A stretch of DNA of 64,000 nucleotides. Origin: Priestia endophytica DSM 13796 (GTDB lineage Bacteria > Bacillota > Bacilli > Bacillales > Bacillaceae_H). A program made the position numbers and the translations under genes. The first letter of the stretch is position 1. Every line of letters starts with the position of its first letter. The notes beneath the pieces were generated by a model. The model made no database searches. It was given only the letters and a program-made list of their open reading frames with translations, and was not told where the DNA came from. This document shows positions 33,176-42,735 of the stretch, one piece after another. Location: NCBI RefSeq assembly GCF_900115845.1, contig NZ_FOXX01000008.1:1-64000 (forward strand), written 5' to 3'.

Positions 33176-34645
33176 GTGTTGAACATAACAAAAGAAGCAT
33201 TGGATTTCTTAGAAGAACCTAAAACTCTTTTTATTAATGGGGAATGGTACTCATCCCCTATGACTGGTACTTTTGAAACATTTAATCCAGCTACCGGAGA
33301 ACTTCTCGCTCGGGTTGCTGAGGCAACGGAAGAAGATGTAGATCGAGCTGTTTATGCAGCTCGATCTGCATTCGAACATGGAGAATGGGCTCGGATGGAT
33401 GGTTCAATTCGTAGTCAATATTTATATAAGTTAGCAAACTTAATGGAAAGAGATATTCGCATTTTAGCAGAGATCGATACATTAGATAATGGGAAACCTA
33501 TCGCAGAAATGCTAGGTAATGACTTACCAAACGCTATTGAGCAGCTTCGTTATTATGCAGGATGGACAATAAAATGGGGTGGTCAAACGATTCCTATGTC
33601 TCCTCAATATTTCACTTATACACAGCATGAACCAGTTGGCGTTGTAGGACAAATTATCCCTTGGAACTTTCCTATTATGATGGCTATTTGGAAGATCGCA
33701 CCAGCTTTAGCTACTGGATGTACCGTCGTATTAAAGCCCGCTGAGCAGACTCCCCTTTCAGCTTTATATCTTGCTAAATTAATTGAAGAAGCTGGGTTTC
33801 CAAAGGGAGTTGTAAACATTATAAATGGAAAGGGTTCTATCACAGGCGAAGCACTTGTACAGCACCCTGATGTCGATAAAATTGCTTTTACAGGCTCTAC
33901 CGCCGTCGGCAAAGCAATCATGCAGAAGGCCGCACAAACGCTAAAGCGTGTAACATTAGAATTAGGAGGAAAGTCTCCTAACATTATCTTACCTGATGCA
34001 GACTTAACGAAAGCTATACCTGGTGTATTTTCCGGAATTATGGCTAACCAAGGGCAAGTTTGTTGTGCCGGGTCTAGAGTCTACGTTCAAAGAGATTCTT
34101 ATGACCTCGTTGTTCAAGAGTTAAAACATTATGCTGAGAATGTGAAATTAGGAAATGGTTTAGAAGAAGATACAGAGATGGGACCTTTAGTATCGAAAAA
34201 ACAACAAGATACAGTTCTTTCCTACATCGAGAAAGGAGTTAATGAAGGCGCAACATTATTAGCTGGTGGACAAAAGTTAGACAAAGGTTGCTTTATCACT
34301 CCTACTGTTTTTACTAATGTAGATGATGAGATGACGATTGCGAAAGAAGAGATATTTGGTCCTGTTGTTGTCGTTATTCCTTATGATACACTAGAGGATG
34401 TTGTGTATAAAGCTAATAACTCCATTTACGGATTAGCAGCTGGAATATGGACAGAAAATGTAAAAAACGCCCACCAATTAGCAAGTAAATTAAAGGCCGG
34501 AACCGTATGGGTCAACTGTTATAATCTTACGAATGCAGCTGTTCCTTTTGGAGGATATAAACAATCAGGATATGGGAGAGAAATGGGATCGTATGCATTA
34601 GAAAATTATACAGAAGTTAAAAGCGTTTGGGTAAATTTAGATTAG
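33176..34645 (+). CDS. Aldehyde dehydrogenase
   Basis: About 489 residues, typical of the family. NAD-binding GSTAVGKAIMQKAAQ, LELGGKSPNIIL (general base Glu) and NQGQVCCAGSRVYV (catalytic Cys) are complete. The frame opens at 33122 inside the preceding gene, but AAGGAGG is spaced 8 bases before GTG 33176, giving MLNITKEALDFLEE. It would oxidise the aldehyde made by the aminotransferase, plausibly 4-aminobutanal to GABA. It is the third gene of the sigma-54 operon, immediately followed by the permease. Confidence 0.87.
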   Translation: MLNITKEALDFLEEPKTLFINGEWYSSPMTGTFETFNPATGELLARVAEATEEDVDRAVYAARSAFEHGEWARMDGSIRSQYLYKLANLMERDIRILAEIDTLDNGKPIAEMLGNDLPNAIEQLRYYAGWTIKWGGQTIPMSPQYFTYTQHEPVGVVGQIIPWNFPIMMAIWKIAPALATGCTVVLKPAEQTPLSALYLAKLIEEAGFPKGVVNIINGKGSITGEALVQHPDVDKIAFTGSTAVGKAIMQKAAQTLKRVTLELGGKSPNIILPDADLTKAIPGVFSGIMANQGQVCCAGSRVYVQRDSYDLVVQELKHYAENVKLGNGLEEDTEMGPLVSKKQQDTVLSYIEKGVNEGATLLAGGQKLDKGCFITPTVFTNVDDEMTIAKEEIFGPVVVVIPYDTLEDVVYKANNSIYGLAAGIWTENVKNAHQLASKLKAGTVWVNCYNLTNAAVPFGGYKQSGYGREMGSYALENYTEVKSVWVNLD

Positions 34646-34660
34646 AGAGGTTATCCTTGG

Positions 34661-36001
34661 ATGAATAATTCAACTAAACAAGTAGCTCCAGAGCGTCAAT
34701 TGAGGATGAAACATGTAGTAGCAATTGGCTTTGCTTATATGGCTCCTTTTGCCGTATTTGACACTTTTGGTATTGTCTCACATGTTACAAATGGGCTTGT
34801 CCCCCTTGCTTATTTTATTGTGTTTATCTCCATTTTATTTACAGCTCTTAGTTATCGGAAACTTGTGCAAAAGTATCCAATATCAGGTTCTGTGTATTTA
34901 TATACAAAGAGAATTATTCACCCTTATGCCGCAATCCTGGTTGGATGGGTATCCTTTATCGCTTATTTAGCCTTACCTATGATTAATGCTTTACTAGCTA
35001 GTGTTTATTTATCATCAGGGTTTCCAAATGTTCCAAAGTGGGTGTGGGTCATTTCATTAATTACTTTTATTACTTTAATGAACTGTGTAGGAATTAAAAT
35101 AGCGACAACCCTAAATACTTGGCTTGTTATCCTACAATTCATTGTTGTAATTGTTTTTATAGGTCTGTGTCTCAAAGATTTATTAACTACACCAGCTCAA
35201 TCTATGCCTATTCATGATTTATTGCCAACACCTAATGAATTCCCTACTCTACTTCCTGGAGCAGCTCTCCTTACTTTATCTTTTGTAGGCTTTGATGCCA
35301 TCACAAATCTATGTGATGAAACAATTAGGCCAGAAAAAACGATTCCAAAAGCTATTATCTTACTAGCAATAGGTGGACTAGTCTTTTTCGTTGTTGTTAC
35401 CTATCTTATGCAATCTCTTTTTCCTAATGCTAGTCAGTTTAATAATTATGAAGCAGCTTCTCCCGAAATTGCCGTTCACTTAGGTGGGAACTTGTTTCTT
35501 GCTTTCTTTTTAGGGGCAGCTTTATTATCTTGCATTGCTTCTGGATTAGCATCACAGTTAGTAGCATCAAGATTTTTATATGCAATGGGGCGAGATGGGG
35601 CATTGCCTAAGCAAGTATTCTCTTATTTGCACCCTCGTTCTAAAACACCCCTTTTTAATATTCTAATAGTGGGATTACTAGCAGCAACTGCGCTTTTTTT
35701 AGATTTAGAAAAGGCAACAGCACTCGTTAATTTTGGAGCTTTCTCGGCTTTCGCTTTTGTTAACATCTGTGTTTTATATGCATATTTTAAGAGGAAAAAG
35801 AAACCCGCTTTTTTCGAGAATTTCCTATTCCCTTTCCTTGGCCTAGTTTTTACTGGTTTTCTCTGGATAAGTCTTAATCCTTTTTCTTTATTTATAGGAG
35901 GCATTTGGACTTTGTTAGGGATAGTTTATCTGATTAGTACAACGCGTTTCTTTAAGAAAGCACCTGTCGATCTTCACTATGATGAACTAAGTGGCATGTA
36001 G
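34661..36001 (+). CDS. APC-family permease (last gene of the operon)
   Basis: 446 residues, twelve membrane helices: VFDTFGIVSHVTNGLV in helix 1, then LTLSFVGFDAITNLCDETIR. It resembles the permease at 25913-27268 in length and motif order, so the two probably carry related amines or amino acids. It lies 15 bases after aldehyde dehydrogenase with AGAGAGG before the ATG, making a four-gene operon from the sigma-54 promoter. Substrate is inferred from context. Confidence 0.82.
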   Translation: MNNSTKQVAPERQLRMKHVVAIGFAYMAPFAVFDTFGIVSHVTNGLVPLAYFIVFISILFTALSYRKLVQKYPISGSVYLYTKRIIHPYAAILVGWVSFIAYLALPMINALLASVYLSSGFPNVPKWVWVISLITFITLMNCVGIKIATTLNTWLVILQFIVVIVFIGLCLKDLLTTPAQSMPIHDLLPTPNEFPTLLPGAALLTLSFVGFDAITNLCDETIRPEKTIPKAIILLAIGGLVFFVVVTYLMQSLFPNASQFNNYEAASPEIAVHLGGNLFLAFFLGAALLSCIASGLASQLVASRFLYAMGRDGALPKQVFSYLHPRSKTPLFNILIVGLLAATALFLDLEKATALVNFGAFSAFAFVNICVLYAYFKRKKKPAFFENFLFPFLGLVFTGFLWISLNPFSLFIGGIWTLLGIVYLISTTRFFKKAPVDLHYDELSGM

Positions 36002-36017
36002 AACCAATATGTATTAA

Positions 36018-36161
36018 TTTTTAAAACGGGTTTCACATTTAACTAATCTTGGAGATTCTGGTGTAAGGCCTGATATAATTCGCCTACCCACTGGTACAGA
36101 AGCTATTGATGCTCTTATAATTGATTTAAATCAAGCGTTAGAACAAAGCAGGAGAGCATAA
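36018..36161 (+). pseudogene. C-terminal remnant of an O-acetylhomoserine sulfhydrylase-like gene
   Basis: The frame ends GVRPDIIRLPTGTEAIDALI, then IDLNQALEQSRRA, which matches the C-terminus of PLP-dependent MetY/CysK-type sulfhydrylases (G-x-x-PD-IRL-G-E-ID-LI-DL-QAL). A preceding SHLTNLGD resembles the earlier NVGD segment, with the intervening part missing. No start codon or ribosome site is present. It looks like a deletion-shortened fragment left behind at the end of the catabolic operon. Confidence 0.5.
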
Positions 36162-36210
36162 GTATAGAATACTTCAAAACAGAATGATGGCTTCTTTTAA
36201 CTTAAGATGT

Positions 36211-36249
36211 AAAAAGCAGGCAGTATCCCTAGGAAACTGCCTGCTTTTT
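36211..36249. terminator. Strong bidirectional terminator
   Basis: AAAAAGCAGGCAGT and ACTGCCTGCTTTTT are perfect 14-base arms around an 11-base loop, placed between the rightward permease operon and the leftward monooxygenase. Confidence 0.85.
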
Positions 36250-36294
36250 CTAATCTATACTGAGGAGGCTTATCAGTTTCTTCTTGTGTAGGAC

Positions 36295-37926
36295 CTATAT
36301 TGTTTCACTTTCTTGTCCTAGGATTGTAGTCATAACTTGTTTAAGAATTACGTTAGGATTCAATATTCTCTCTTTTGTACGCCATGCTACAAAACCATCT
36401 GGTCTTATTAATACAGCACCTTGAGAGGAAACATTGTATACTGCTTCCCAATTACCCTCACACTCAACCAAATCACTCTCTGAACCAATGCCATAAACAT
36501 TGATAAAAATGCCTAGGTGAGAAGCTACATCCTCAGCAGCAGTGCGCCAGCATCTATTATCTTCCCCCGTTAATAGGACAAAATTTTCACCTATTAAATC
36601 TAAGGTAGTTATATACTTATCTTGATACTTCAACCACATATGTGGAGCACGTGTACCTGGTTGTCCTTCTAACTCTAATCGATCCATTCTATGTGTATTG
36701 AGTTTTTCCTCAATGATGGCTCCTGAGCTATATTTATATCCTACTGTAATTGCAAGATGATCCATATTATTAAGATTGCTTACCCCTTTATTCATAGCCC
36801 TAAATAACAAATCACTGGCATATTTCGTTGTTTCTTTTACAACATGATGTCTTTCGTCATGATAAGTTTGGAGCAATCTTGGATGCGCTTGTTTTCGGAT
36901 GACTGCTGCCAATTTCCAAGCTAAGTTATGGGCATCTTGAATCCCTGTGTTCGAACCAAATCCTCCGGTAGGTGGCATAAGATGAGCCGCATCTCCAACT
37001 AGAAAGACTCGCTTATCCCAAAAACAAGTAGCTGTCTTTTCCACAGCTGCCCAAGGTAAAATACTCAAAATAGCAATATCAAGATTTGAAACCCCTATAG
37101 CTTTTTTTATAATCTTATAGCACTCATCTTCAGAAAAATCCTCTGGGCACTGTCCCTTTGAAGGATCATAGGCTACATGGTAAATCCATTCATCACAATT
37201 ATTAACTGTAATTAGCGCACCAAATGCTTCTGGATTTAGAATTTGGTAGAAACCAAACTGACTACCTTTCAGAAAATGACTTAGATTCGCTCGAAAATGG
37301 ATATTCATATAATGGCCGCCTATTACCCCTCTTCCCGTCGTTGGAATGTTCGCATGTTTACGAATTGAGCTTTTAGCACCATCCGCCGCGACTAAATAAT
37401 CACTTTGAATTATTTCTTCTGTTCCTGTCTCTCGATCCCTTATAGTCGCGGTAACCCCTAAATCATCCTGTTGGTATTCTATAAGTTCAGTATTAAAGCG
37501 TATATGCCCTTTTCTTTGTTCAATAGCTTGAAGAAGGATAGGCTCTATCTCTGTTTGATAACACGATGCTGCCTTTGAAGGACTAATTTTTTCAATCCTT
37601 TTAGCTATCTTTTCGTCAGTTGCCTTTTGTACACTCTCTACCTTTTTCAACTCCGCTAGGTCTATGTTTTGGAGTGTTTCCACAGCAATCCTTCCACGAA
37701 TATGTTCTAACGGTTTACTAGCAGTACGGATAGCTGACTCTAATCCAAGTTGTCGAAATAACTCCATCGTGCGAAACGTAATTCCTCCAGCTTTTGGATG
37801 TATAGCGGTACTAGTATGCTTTTCAATGAGTAAATAATCAATGTTATGACGTGCTAAAAAGAGAGCAGAAGTGAGCCCGCTGAGGCCTCCTCCAACTATT
37901 AAAACAGGGGTATGCTTGTGTGTCAT
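36295..37926 (-). CDS. FAD-dependent aromatic monooxygenase
   Basis: About 543 residues of the PHBH/MhpA/PgaE flavoprotein hydroxylase class. FAD sites are VLIVGGGLSGLTSALFLA at the start, the DG motif DYLVAADGAKSSIR, and VFLVGDAAHLMPPTGGFGSN. A thioredoxin-like C-terminal region follows (IRPDGFVAWRT). The frame opens at 37968, but GGAAATTG is spaced for the ATG at 37926. It would hydroxylate an aromatic or polyketide-like substrate with NAD(P)H. The substrate is not inferable. Antibiotic-inactivating members exist, but I make no such claim. Confidence 0.85.
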   Translation of the reverse strand: MTHKHTPVLIVGGGLSGLTSALFLARHNIDYLLIEKHTSTAIHPKAGGITFRTMELFRQLGLESAIRTASKPLEHIRGRIAVETLQNIDLAELKKVESVQKATDEKIAKRIEKISPSKAASCYQTEIEPILLQAIEQRKGHIRFNTELIEYQQDDLGVTATIRDRETGTEEIIQSDYLVAADGAKSSIRKHANIPTTGRGVIGGHYMNIHFRANLSHFLKGSQFGFYQILNPEAFGALITVNNCDEWIYHVAYDPSKGQCPEDFSEDECYKIIKKAIGVSNLDIAILSILPWAAVEKTATCFWDKRVFLVGDAAHLMPPTGGFGSNTGIQDAHNLAWKLAAVIRKQAHPRLLQTYHDERHHVVKETTKYASDLLFRAMNKGVSNLNNMDHLAITVGYKYSSGAIIEEKLNTHRMDRLELEGQPGTRAPHMWLKYQDKYITTLDLIGENFVLLTGEDNRCWRTAAEDVASHLGIFINVYGIGSESDLVECEGNWEAVYNVSSQGAVLIRPDGFVAWRTKERILNPNVILKQVMTTILGQESETI

Positions 37927-38322
37927 AGACAATTTCCTTTCAATTTTATATTTACCCATGGGTACCACTGAATTCAGTAATCAAACTATAATATAAAAAA
38001 TTATAAAATTGTAGACTTTTATTAGATCATGTTTTATTATATAGATAGAGTACGCCCAAATAAGGGGTGCTTTTTTCATGAGTAAATAAGGCTTATCGTC
38101 TCATAAAAACGTGTAACGAATACATATTCTAGATAAACTACTCAAAGACGCTGTGAGACATCGACTAATCACATGAATATCTAAAAACCCCTCCTCCTCC
38201 CCCTAAGAAGTTTCTTCTTTTTTAGATATATACCCTATATGCTTTTAGTTACGATAACCGCGATAATCAGAAAGGTTATCCAAAAAGCGAATCTGTATGA
38301 AAGCTCAAAAGGAGGGCAAACT
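37927..38322. other. Intergenic DNA before the second DUF3231 gene
   Basis: AT-rich, ending with a short ATG AAA AAA TAG mini-frame (38323-38334) that has its own AAGGAGGG about 8 bases upstream. A CCC-N6-GGGG dyad near 38054-38072 is weak. Nothing else is supported. Confidence 0.3.
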
Positions 38323-38357
38323 ATGAAAAAATAGTTTTTATACGGAGGAAAAATAAA

Positions 38358-39353
38358 TTGCAAGAAAATAACCACTTAACATCATCTGAAATCTCAAATT
38401 TATGGGCCCATTATATCCGTGAAACCTTATCTGTATGTGTAAATAAATATATGGTTCAAACAATCCAGGATCCTGAAATACATCACCTCTTTCAATCAGC
38501 CTTAAAAATTTCATCTCAACATATAGAAACCTTAAAAAACTTATTTAGGCAAGAAAAATTCCCAATTCCTAATGGATTTACAGAAGAAGATGTAGACTTA
38601 AAAGCTCCTCCTCTATTTACGGACGTTCTGTGTCTCAAATACCTTCATATAATGACTACCCATGGTCTTAACGAATATAGTTTATCGTTTACAGCTTCCA
38701 TACGGGAAGATATCGTCGAATTTTATCAACAATGTAATCTTGATGCGATGGAGATTTATAAAAAAGCGAAAGATCTTCTTATCTCAAAAAAACTTTATCA
38801 ACAACCACCTACATATGTAACACCAAAGAAAGTTAAGATCATAAAAAACTACAAGTATGTCACAAATATCTTGGGTAAACATAGACCTATGAATTCCATT
38901 GAAAGCGGACATATCTATTTTAATTTAAGTAAAGCCATAACTGCAAAGGCAATAATGCTCGCTTTCAAACAAGTCGCTAAAGACCCCACTGTATGTACAT
39001 TATTGGAAAAAAGCCTACAAGTAAAAAATAAGCATATCGAGGGCTTCTCGTCATTATTAATCAAAGACAATCTTCATCTCCCTCAAACATTGGAGACAGA
39101 GATTACAAATTCCACGGTTTCTCCTTTTTCTGATAAACTGATGCTTCTTCAAACTGGGTTCCTTTTTGGAGTAGCCGTAACTTACTATAATGCTTCTGTC
39201 ATTTCAAGCATGAGAGCCGATATTTCAGTACACTGTGAAAAGGCAGGGTTGAATAGTTTATGGATATATAGTCGTATTGGGAAAAGTATGATTGATCATA
39301 AGTGGATGGAAGAACCACCTAGAGCAGAAGATCGTAAAAAATTAGATGATTAA
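38358..39353 (+). CDS. DUF3231 family protein (second copy)
   Basis: 331 residues starting at TTG with ACGGAGGA upstream. Same two-half architecture as the copy at 17577: helices, a PPPT/PK linker near 165 and a final HKWMEEPPRAEDRKKLDD. N-terminal SSEISNLWAHYIRETLSV parallels SASEIGTLWLTYQEK in the first copy. The two proteins are related but clearly diverged, so this is an old duplication or separate acquisition. Function unknown. A strong terminator follows. Confidence 0.82.
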   Translation: MQENNHLTSSEISNLWAHYIRETLSVCVNKYMVQTIQDPEIHHLFQSALKISSQHIETLKNLFRQEKFPIPNGFTEEDVDLKAPPLFTDVLCLKYLHIMTTHGLNEYSLSFTASIREDIVEFYQQCNLDAMEIYKKAKDLLISKKLYQQPPTYVTPKKVKIIKNYKYVTNILGKHRPMNSIESGHIYFNLSKAITAKAIMLAFKQVAKDPTVCTLLEKSLQVKNKHIEGFSSLLIKDNLHLPQTLETEITNSTVSPFSDKLMLLQTGFLFGVAVTYYNASVISSMRADISVHCEKAGLNSLWIYSRIGKSMIDHKWMEEPPRAEDRKKLDD

Positions 39354-39404
39354 ATCTTTTTAATGTTTAGTACTTTAATGTTACTTATAGAAATCTATAA
39401 ATTA

Positions 39405-39436
39405 GAAGAGAAGGTTACATTTGTAACCTTCTCTTT
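39405..39436. terminator. Convergent terminator
   Basis: AGAGAAGGTTAC (39407-39418) and GTAACCTTCTCT (39423-39434) are perfect arms with T residues beyond. It lies between the DUF3231 gene and the leftward AraC gene. Confidence 0.75.
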
Positions 39437-39456
39437 CTCTCTATTAAAAATATTTA

Positions 39457-40347
39457 TTACAATTCTCTACCATCATTATTTTTTAACACAGGTATCCATA
39501 TCTCACTTTTAAAAGTTGGTGACGTTACATCTTTATGTTCATTCCATAAAATTTCTGGTCCTTCTACTTGTTCATAATTTGAGGATGGAAACCATTCAGA
39601 ATAAATTCGTCCCCATACATCTTGTAATGTATCTGGGAATGGCCCAACTGCTTCGAATACCGCCCATGTTAAAGCAGGTACTTCAAGTTGTGTCAGATTA
39701 TCTGGACATTCCTTAGTTGTTGCCACACCAATATAATGGTCAAGCTCCCCTTTTTCTTCCATTCGTCCCTCAGAAAAATTCACAGATGCGCTAAGCAGTC
39801 CTAATGGTTTAACATTAGAAAGTTTTTTGAGTTTATTTATCGTTTCATCATTTAAACTTTCCCACATAGCAGCAATATGTGGATTTACTCCGTGAAAAAT
39901 GATAGGGACTCTCTCTTTAATACCTACTATACAAAATGCCTCTTTTTCTTCAATTCGATAGTTCATTTCATTTCCTCCTTTAATTGATAACTCGAAGGTC
40001 ATTCGTGGATAGGCTTTAAGTAAATGGCCATTCTTTTTAGCTTCTGAAGGCGTTATCCCATGTAGATTTTGAAAAGCTCTTGTGAAAGAATCTGGTGAGT
40101 TGTATTGGTATTTTATCGCAACATCAATCACTTTCATGTTACTATTTTTAAGTTCGAATGCTGCAAGAGTAAGGCGTCTTCGGCGAATGTACTCTGACAA
40201 AGTAATGCCCGCTAGGAAAGAAAACATTCTTTTAAAGTGATATTCAGAACAAAAAGCCCGCCTTGCTACTTCTCTAAAATCCACATCGTTAGTTAGGTTC
40301 TCTTCGATATATTGTAAAGCTCCATTCATATTCTTAAGCAAATTCAT
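39457..40347 (-). CDS. AraC-family regulator with GyrI-like domain
   Basis: 296 residues. The AraC HTH covers about residues 5-105 ([20 protein letters not shown], then [20 protein letters not shown]). A GyrI-like effector-binding domain follows (about 125-295), as in Rob and SoxS-related drug-responsive regulators. GGAGGTC precedes the ATG. The binding pocket binds cationic amphiphiles in characterised relatives. Target genes are not evident; no close divergent gene is present. Confidence 0.85.
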   Translation of the reverse strand: MNLLKNMNGALQYIEENLTNDVDFREVARRAFCSEYHFKRMFSFLAGITLSEYIRRRRLTLAAFELKNSNMKVIDVAIKYQYNSPDSFTRAFQNLHGITPSEAKKNGHLLKAYPRMTFELSIKGGNEMNYRIEEKEAFCIVGIKERVPIIFHGVNPHIAAMWESLNDETINKLKKLSNVKPLGLLSASVNFSEGRMEEKGELDHYIGVATTKECPDNLTQLEVPALTWAVFEAVGPFPDTLQDVWGRIYSEWFPSSNYEQVEGPEILWNEHKDVTSPTFKSEIWIPVLKNNDGREL

Positions 40348-40986
40348 TTATATGACCTCCTTTATGATCAGAATAGCAGGATTTAAATTGAGCTATCCGA
40401 CATTTTGTGCACCATTATGTAGGTTTTCTTCTTTCCATGCATCTTAAGCAGCCTTTCGTTGTATCTTTCCTCTATTACACCTAAAAAACGACCTGGTGAT
40501 GAAGTAAACCAAAAAATGAATCTCACCTTTCTAAATTGAATTTCAACATAGAGATACTTTGTTAATAACAAGGCTATTTCACCAGATATAGTAAGGGGTA
40601 CATATAACAACTCTATCATTTCATCTATTTAGAAAACAGAAAAAGGAAGCATACGAGATAGAATCTTAGTTCACATAAACTTTTTCTTGAAGTTAAGAAG
40701 GTCCAGCCCTTGTTGTTTAAGGGACTGGACCTTCTATTTACTCTTCTTTATGCAGATTTTATCGACCTCTTATGTAGCAAACTTTCTCTACTTCTTCACC
40801 ATAAAAGACTGCATGATAACGAATGAGTTTATACATTTTTTTGTGTAATATATAACTCCAAATCCCTTTTAGAAAACGCTTCCTATTTTATACCTCTTAT
40901 ATTATTCTAAGCGAAGAACTAATGTATATGTAATCACATTGCTTTGAATTGCCCACCTTTAATGATGATCTCTGTCTGCATGTAGG
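40348..40986. other. Intergenic stretch with one possible tiny ORF
   Basis: A hairpin with AGAAGGTCCAG/CTGGACCTTCT arms (40696-40735) is strongly terminator-like. A minus-strand frame at 40759-40836 reads MYKLIRYHAVFYGEEVEKVC over 25 codons, but it has no well-spaced ribosome site. A 78-codon frame at 40383-40619 also lacks one. Neither is called as a gene. Confidence 0.4.
40696..40735. terminator. Strong hairpin terminator
   Basis: AGAAGGTCCAG and CTGGACCTTCT are perfect 11-base arms with an inner CCCTT/AAGGG stem and a T-rich tail. Confidence 0.7.
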
Positions 40987-41628
40987 TTATTCTTTATTAA
41001 TCGCCTCTGTATGCTCACATTGAGGAAAAGAAACACATCTAAAGAAACGTTCTCCATTTCTATGCCGTATGATTAGCAAGTTCGCACAAACTGGACATGT
41101 ACGAGGCTCTGGCTTGACCTCTCGATAAATATCTTCGGCTGTATGTATAGGATTTACTTCTAAAATTAAAGCTTGAAGAGCATGACGGTCAAATAATTGC
41201 ACATGACACACTTCGGCCAACACTTTAGCTTGCTTTGTGAAGAAACTATTTGTCATCACCCATGCTTCGTCAGCTTCATAATAGGCTTGAGCGCCATAGA
41301 CTTCTTGAACAGCCGACTGGCTAACCTTGTTGTTAACGCCGTATCGCTTAGCTTGAATGACAATCTTCTTTTTCCCTTTCATAATTAGATCTGCTCCAGC
41401 ATCTCCTGATTGAGGGGCAAGCTGCGCCTTATATCCTAACTGCTGAAATAAAGCTTTTAGATACATCTTAAATTGAAATCCGTCCATCTGATCAATGTAA
41501 GGAATCCCTGATTGCATTAAACGTCTCAATGCTTGTCGTTTTAGTAACGTACGATAAACATAGCGCATAAGTTGGAATAATACAATCAGAAGAAAAAAAA
41601 TGATAAAGATAAATACGCTGTTTGCCAT
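40987..41628 (-). CDS. Membrane-anchored Mrr-like nuclease with zinc ribbon
   Basis: About 213 residues: an N-terminal membrane helix (about 4-28), a restriction-endonuclease-like Mrr domain (FQFKMYLKALFQQLGYKAQL, GDAGADLIMKGKKKIVIQAK, the D-x-E/QAK active-site pattern), and a zinc ribbon near the C-terminus (CPVCANLLIIRHRNGERFF, then CVSFPQCEH) like topoisomerase C4 fingers. TTG 41637 is in frame, but GGAG is better spaced for the ATG at 41628. Membrane-bound Mrr-like proteins occur on plasmids and ICEs. The two genes just upstream in the same direction, an ATPase and an XRE regulator, support that origin. Confidence 0.78.
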   Translation of the reverse strand: MANSVFIFIIFFLLIVLFQLMRYVYRTLLKRQALRRLMQSGIPYIDQMDGFQFKMYLKALFQQLGYKAQLAPQSGDAGADLIMKGKKKIVIQAKRYGVNNKVSQSAVQEVYGAQAYYEADEAWVMTNSFFTKQAKVLAEVCHVQLFDRHALQALILEVNPIHTAEDIYREVKPEPRTCPVCANLLIIRHRNGERFFRCVSFPQCEHTEAINKE

Positions 41629-41961
41629 TTTGTGCAATCTCCTGTTCGTGTATAGGTTTATCCCTTCTTCTCATTTGATAAAAAAGTTCTTGTTATCGTC
41701 TTTAAATACTCTTCTTCAACTCCTCATTTTAATCTTTTTTAGGAGAATAGTAGATTGAAGCATGTAATTTTCTAATGATACCAACTATCACAACTAGTAC
41801 TAAATTAAATCCAAAACTGATGCTGAACATAATAGCTAAAAAAACAAGCATTCAAGGAATGAGTACTTGTTTTTAAGCAATTTTGTATTTGATGGACGTG
41901 ACTTTGTTTATATTCCTTCCACACCTTCGGAACCTTTGAATCAATAGTCTGTCCCTTGAGG

Positions 41962-42717
41962 TTAATGAGAAGAAGGAAGGAGCCATACAGGAACCTCTCT
42001 TGGCAGTGAAAAGAGATAGTGTGCATTGCATTCTTCTTTCGTAAAAGGCCCTTCAATAAAGGAAGCAAAGTATTCGGCATCTTCCTGACTTCTCGTACCA
42101 AATAACCCTTTAACACTATACTTTATCATCTGTTGTGTAGCTTCTTCGCCGTATAAATCCCGTAAAGAAGATAAGTGAAGCACCGTAAGAGAGAAATTCA
42201 CATTATATTTTCTTCCTGCTGCTAAGAATAAAGGGAGATGAGGAACCTTGTAGGATTGAGCTTCATCCATCAGAACATGGATACCCTTATGATAGAACCC
42301 TTGTTCTTCGATTGCCTCATATAATGTATTTATCAAGTTGGTAAAAGTCTCCTCTTTCTCTTTATCTCCCTCTCTATGATCAAAATGGAGATAAACCACT
42401 GTTTTTTCTTTAACTAGCATCTGTGCTATATGTTTTATTGTTTCTTTATCCAATGAAAGAACAGGATAATCCTTTACAATATACCCCTGTTCTCGCTTTT
42501 CCTCTTGTGTAAAGTGATATCTTGTACCCCGAGGATCAAATACAAGTAAGCTTTTCTCTTTTTCGCCAAGAATATTCGGTAAAACATAAGTAGAGGTTTT
42601 TCCTGTAGCTACTTCTCCTATGACCAAAACATGTTTATGCTCTTCTAGTGAACAAGAAGCCTTTTCCTCTATTCCGCCTGATGGAGTGGCTGATTTCTTG
42701 ATTTTATCAGTCTTCAT
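41962..42717 (-). CDS. VirD4/TraG-like conjugation ATPase, truncated or frameshifted
   Basis: 251 residues. Walker A is GEVATGKTS (near 36) and Walker B HVLMDEAQS (near 147). The remaining motifs fit coupling proteins or similar DNA-pumping ATPases, but this is only about half the usual length. It ends REVPVWLLPSSH. The adjoining frame continues without a break as LINLKGQTIDSKVPKVWKEY, as if one indel near 41970-41985 cut off the true C-terminus. GGAGGAGA lies before the ATG. It is part of a mobile-element remnant. Confidence 0.7.
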   Translation of the reverse strand: MKTDKIKKSATPSGGIEEKASCSLEEHKHVLVIGEVATGKTSTYVLPNILGEKEKSLLVFDPRGTRYHFTQEEKREQGYIVKDYPVLSLDKETIKHIAQMLVKEKTVVYLHFDHREGDKEKEETFTNLINTLYEAIEEQGFYHKGIHVLMDEAQSYKVPHLPLFLAAGRKYNVNFSLTVLHLSSLRDLYGEEATQQMIKYSVKGLFGTRSQEDAEYFASFIEGPFTKEECNAHYLFSLPREVPVWLLPSSH

Positions 42718-42735
42718 TTTATTCTCCTCCTTCTA

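Noticed and set aside
40383-40619. 78-codon minus-strand frame downstream of the AraC gene
   Set aside because: No ribosome site, no recognisable protein pattern, and position next to a strong terminator. Chance frame is more likely.
41805-42116. Separate 103-codon protein overlapping the conjugation ATPase
   Set aside because: Only its last part reads sensibly, and that part fits as the lost C-terminus of the ATPase after a frameshift, so it is not an independent gene.
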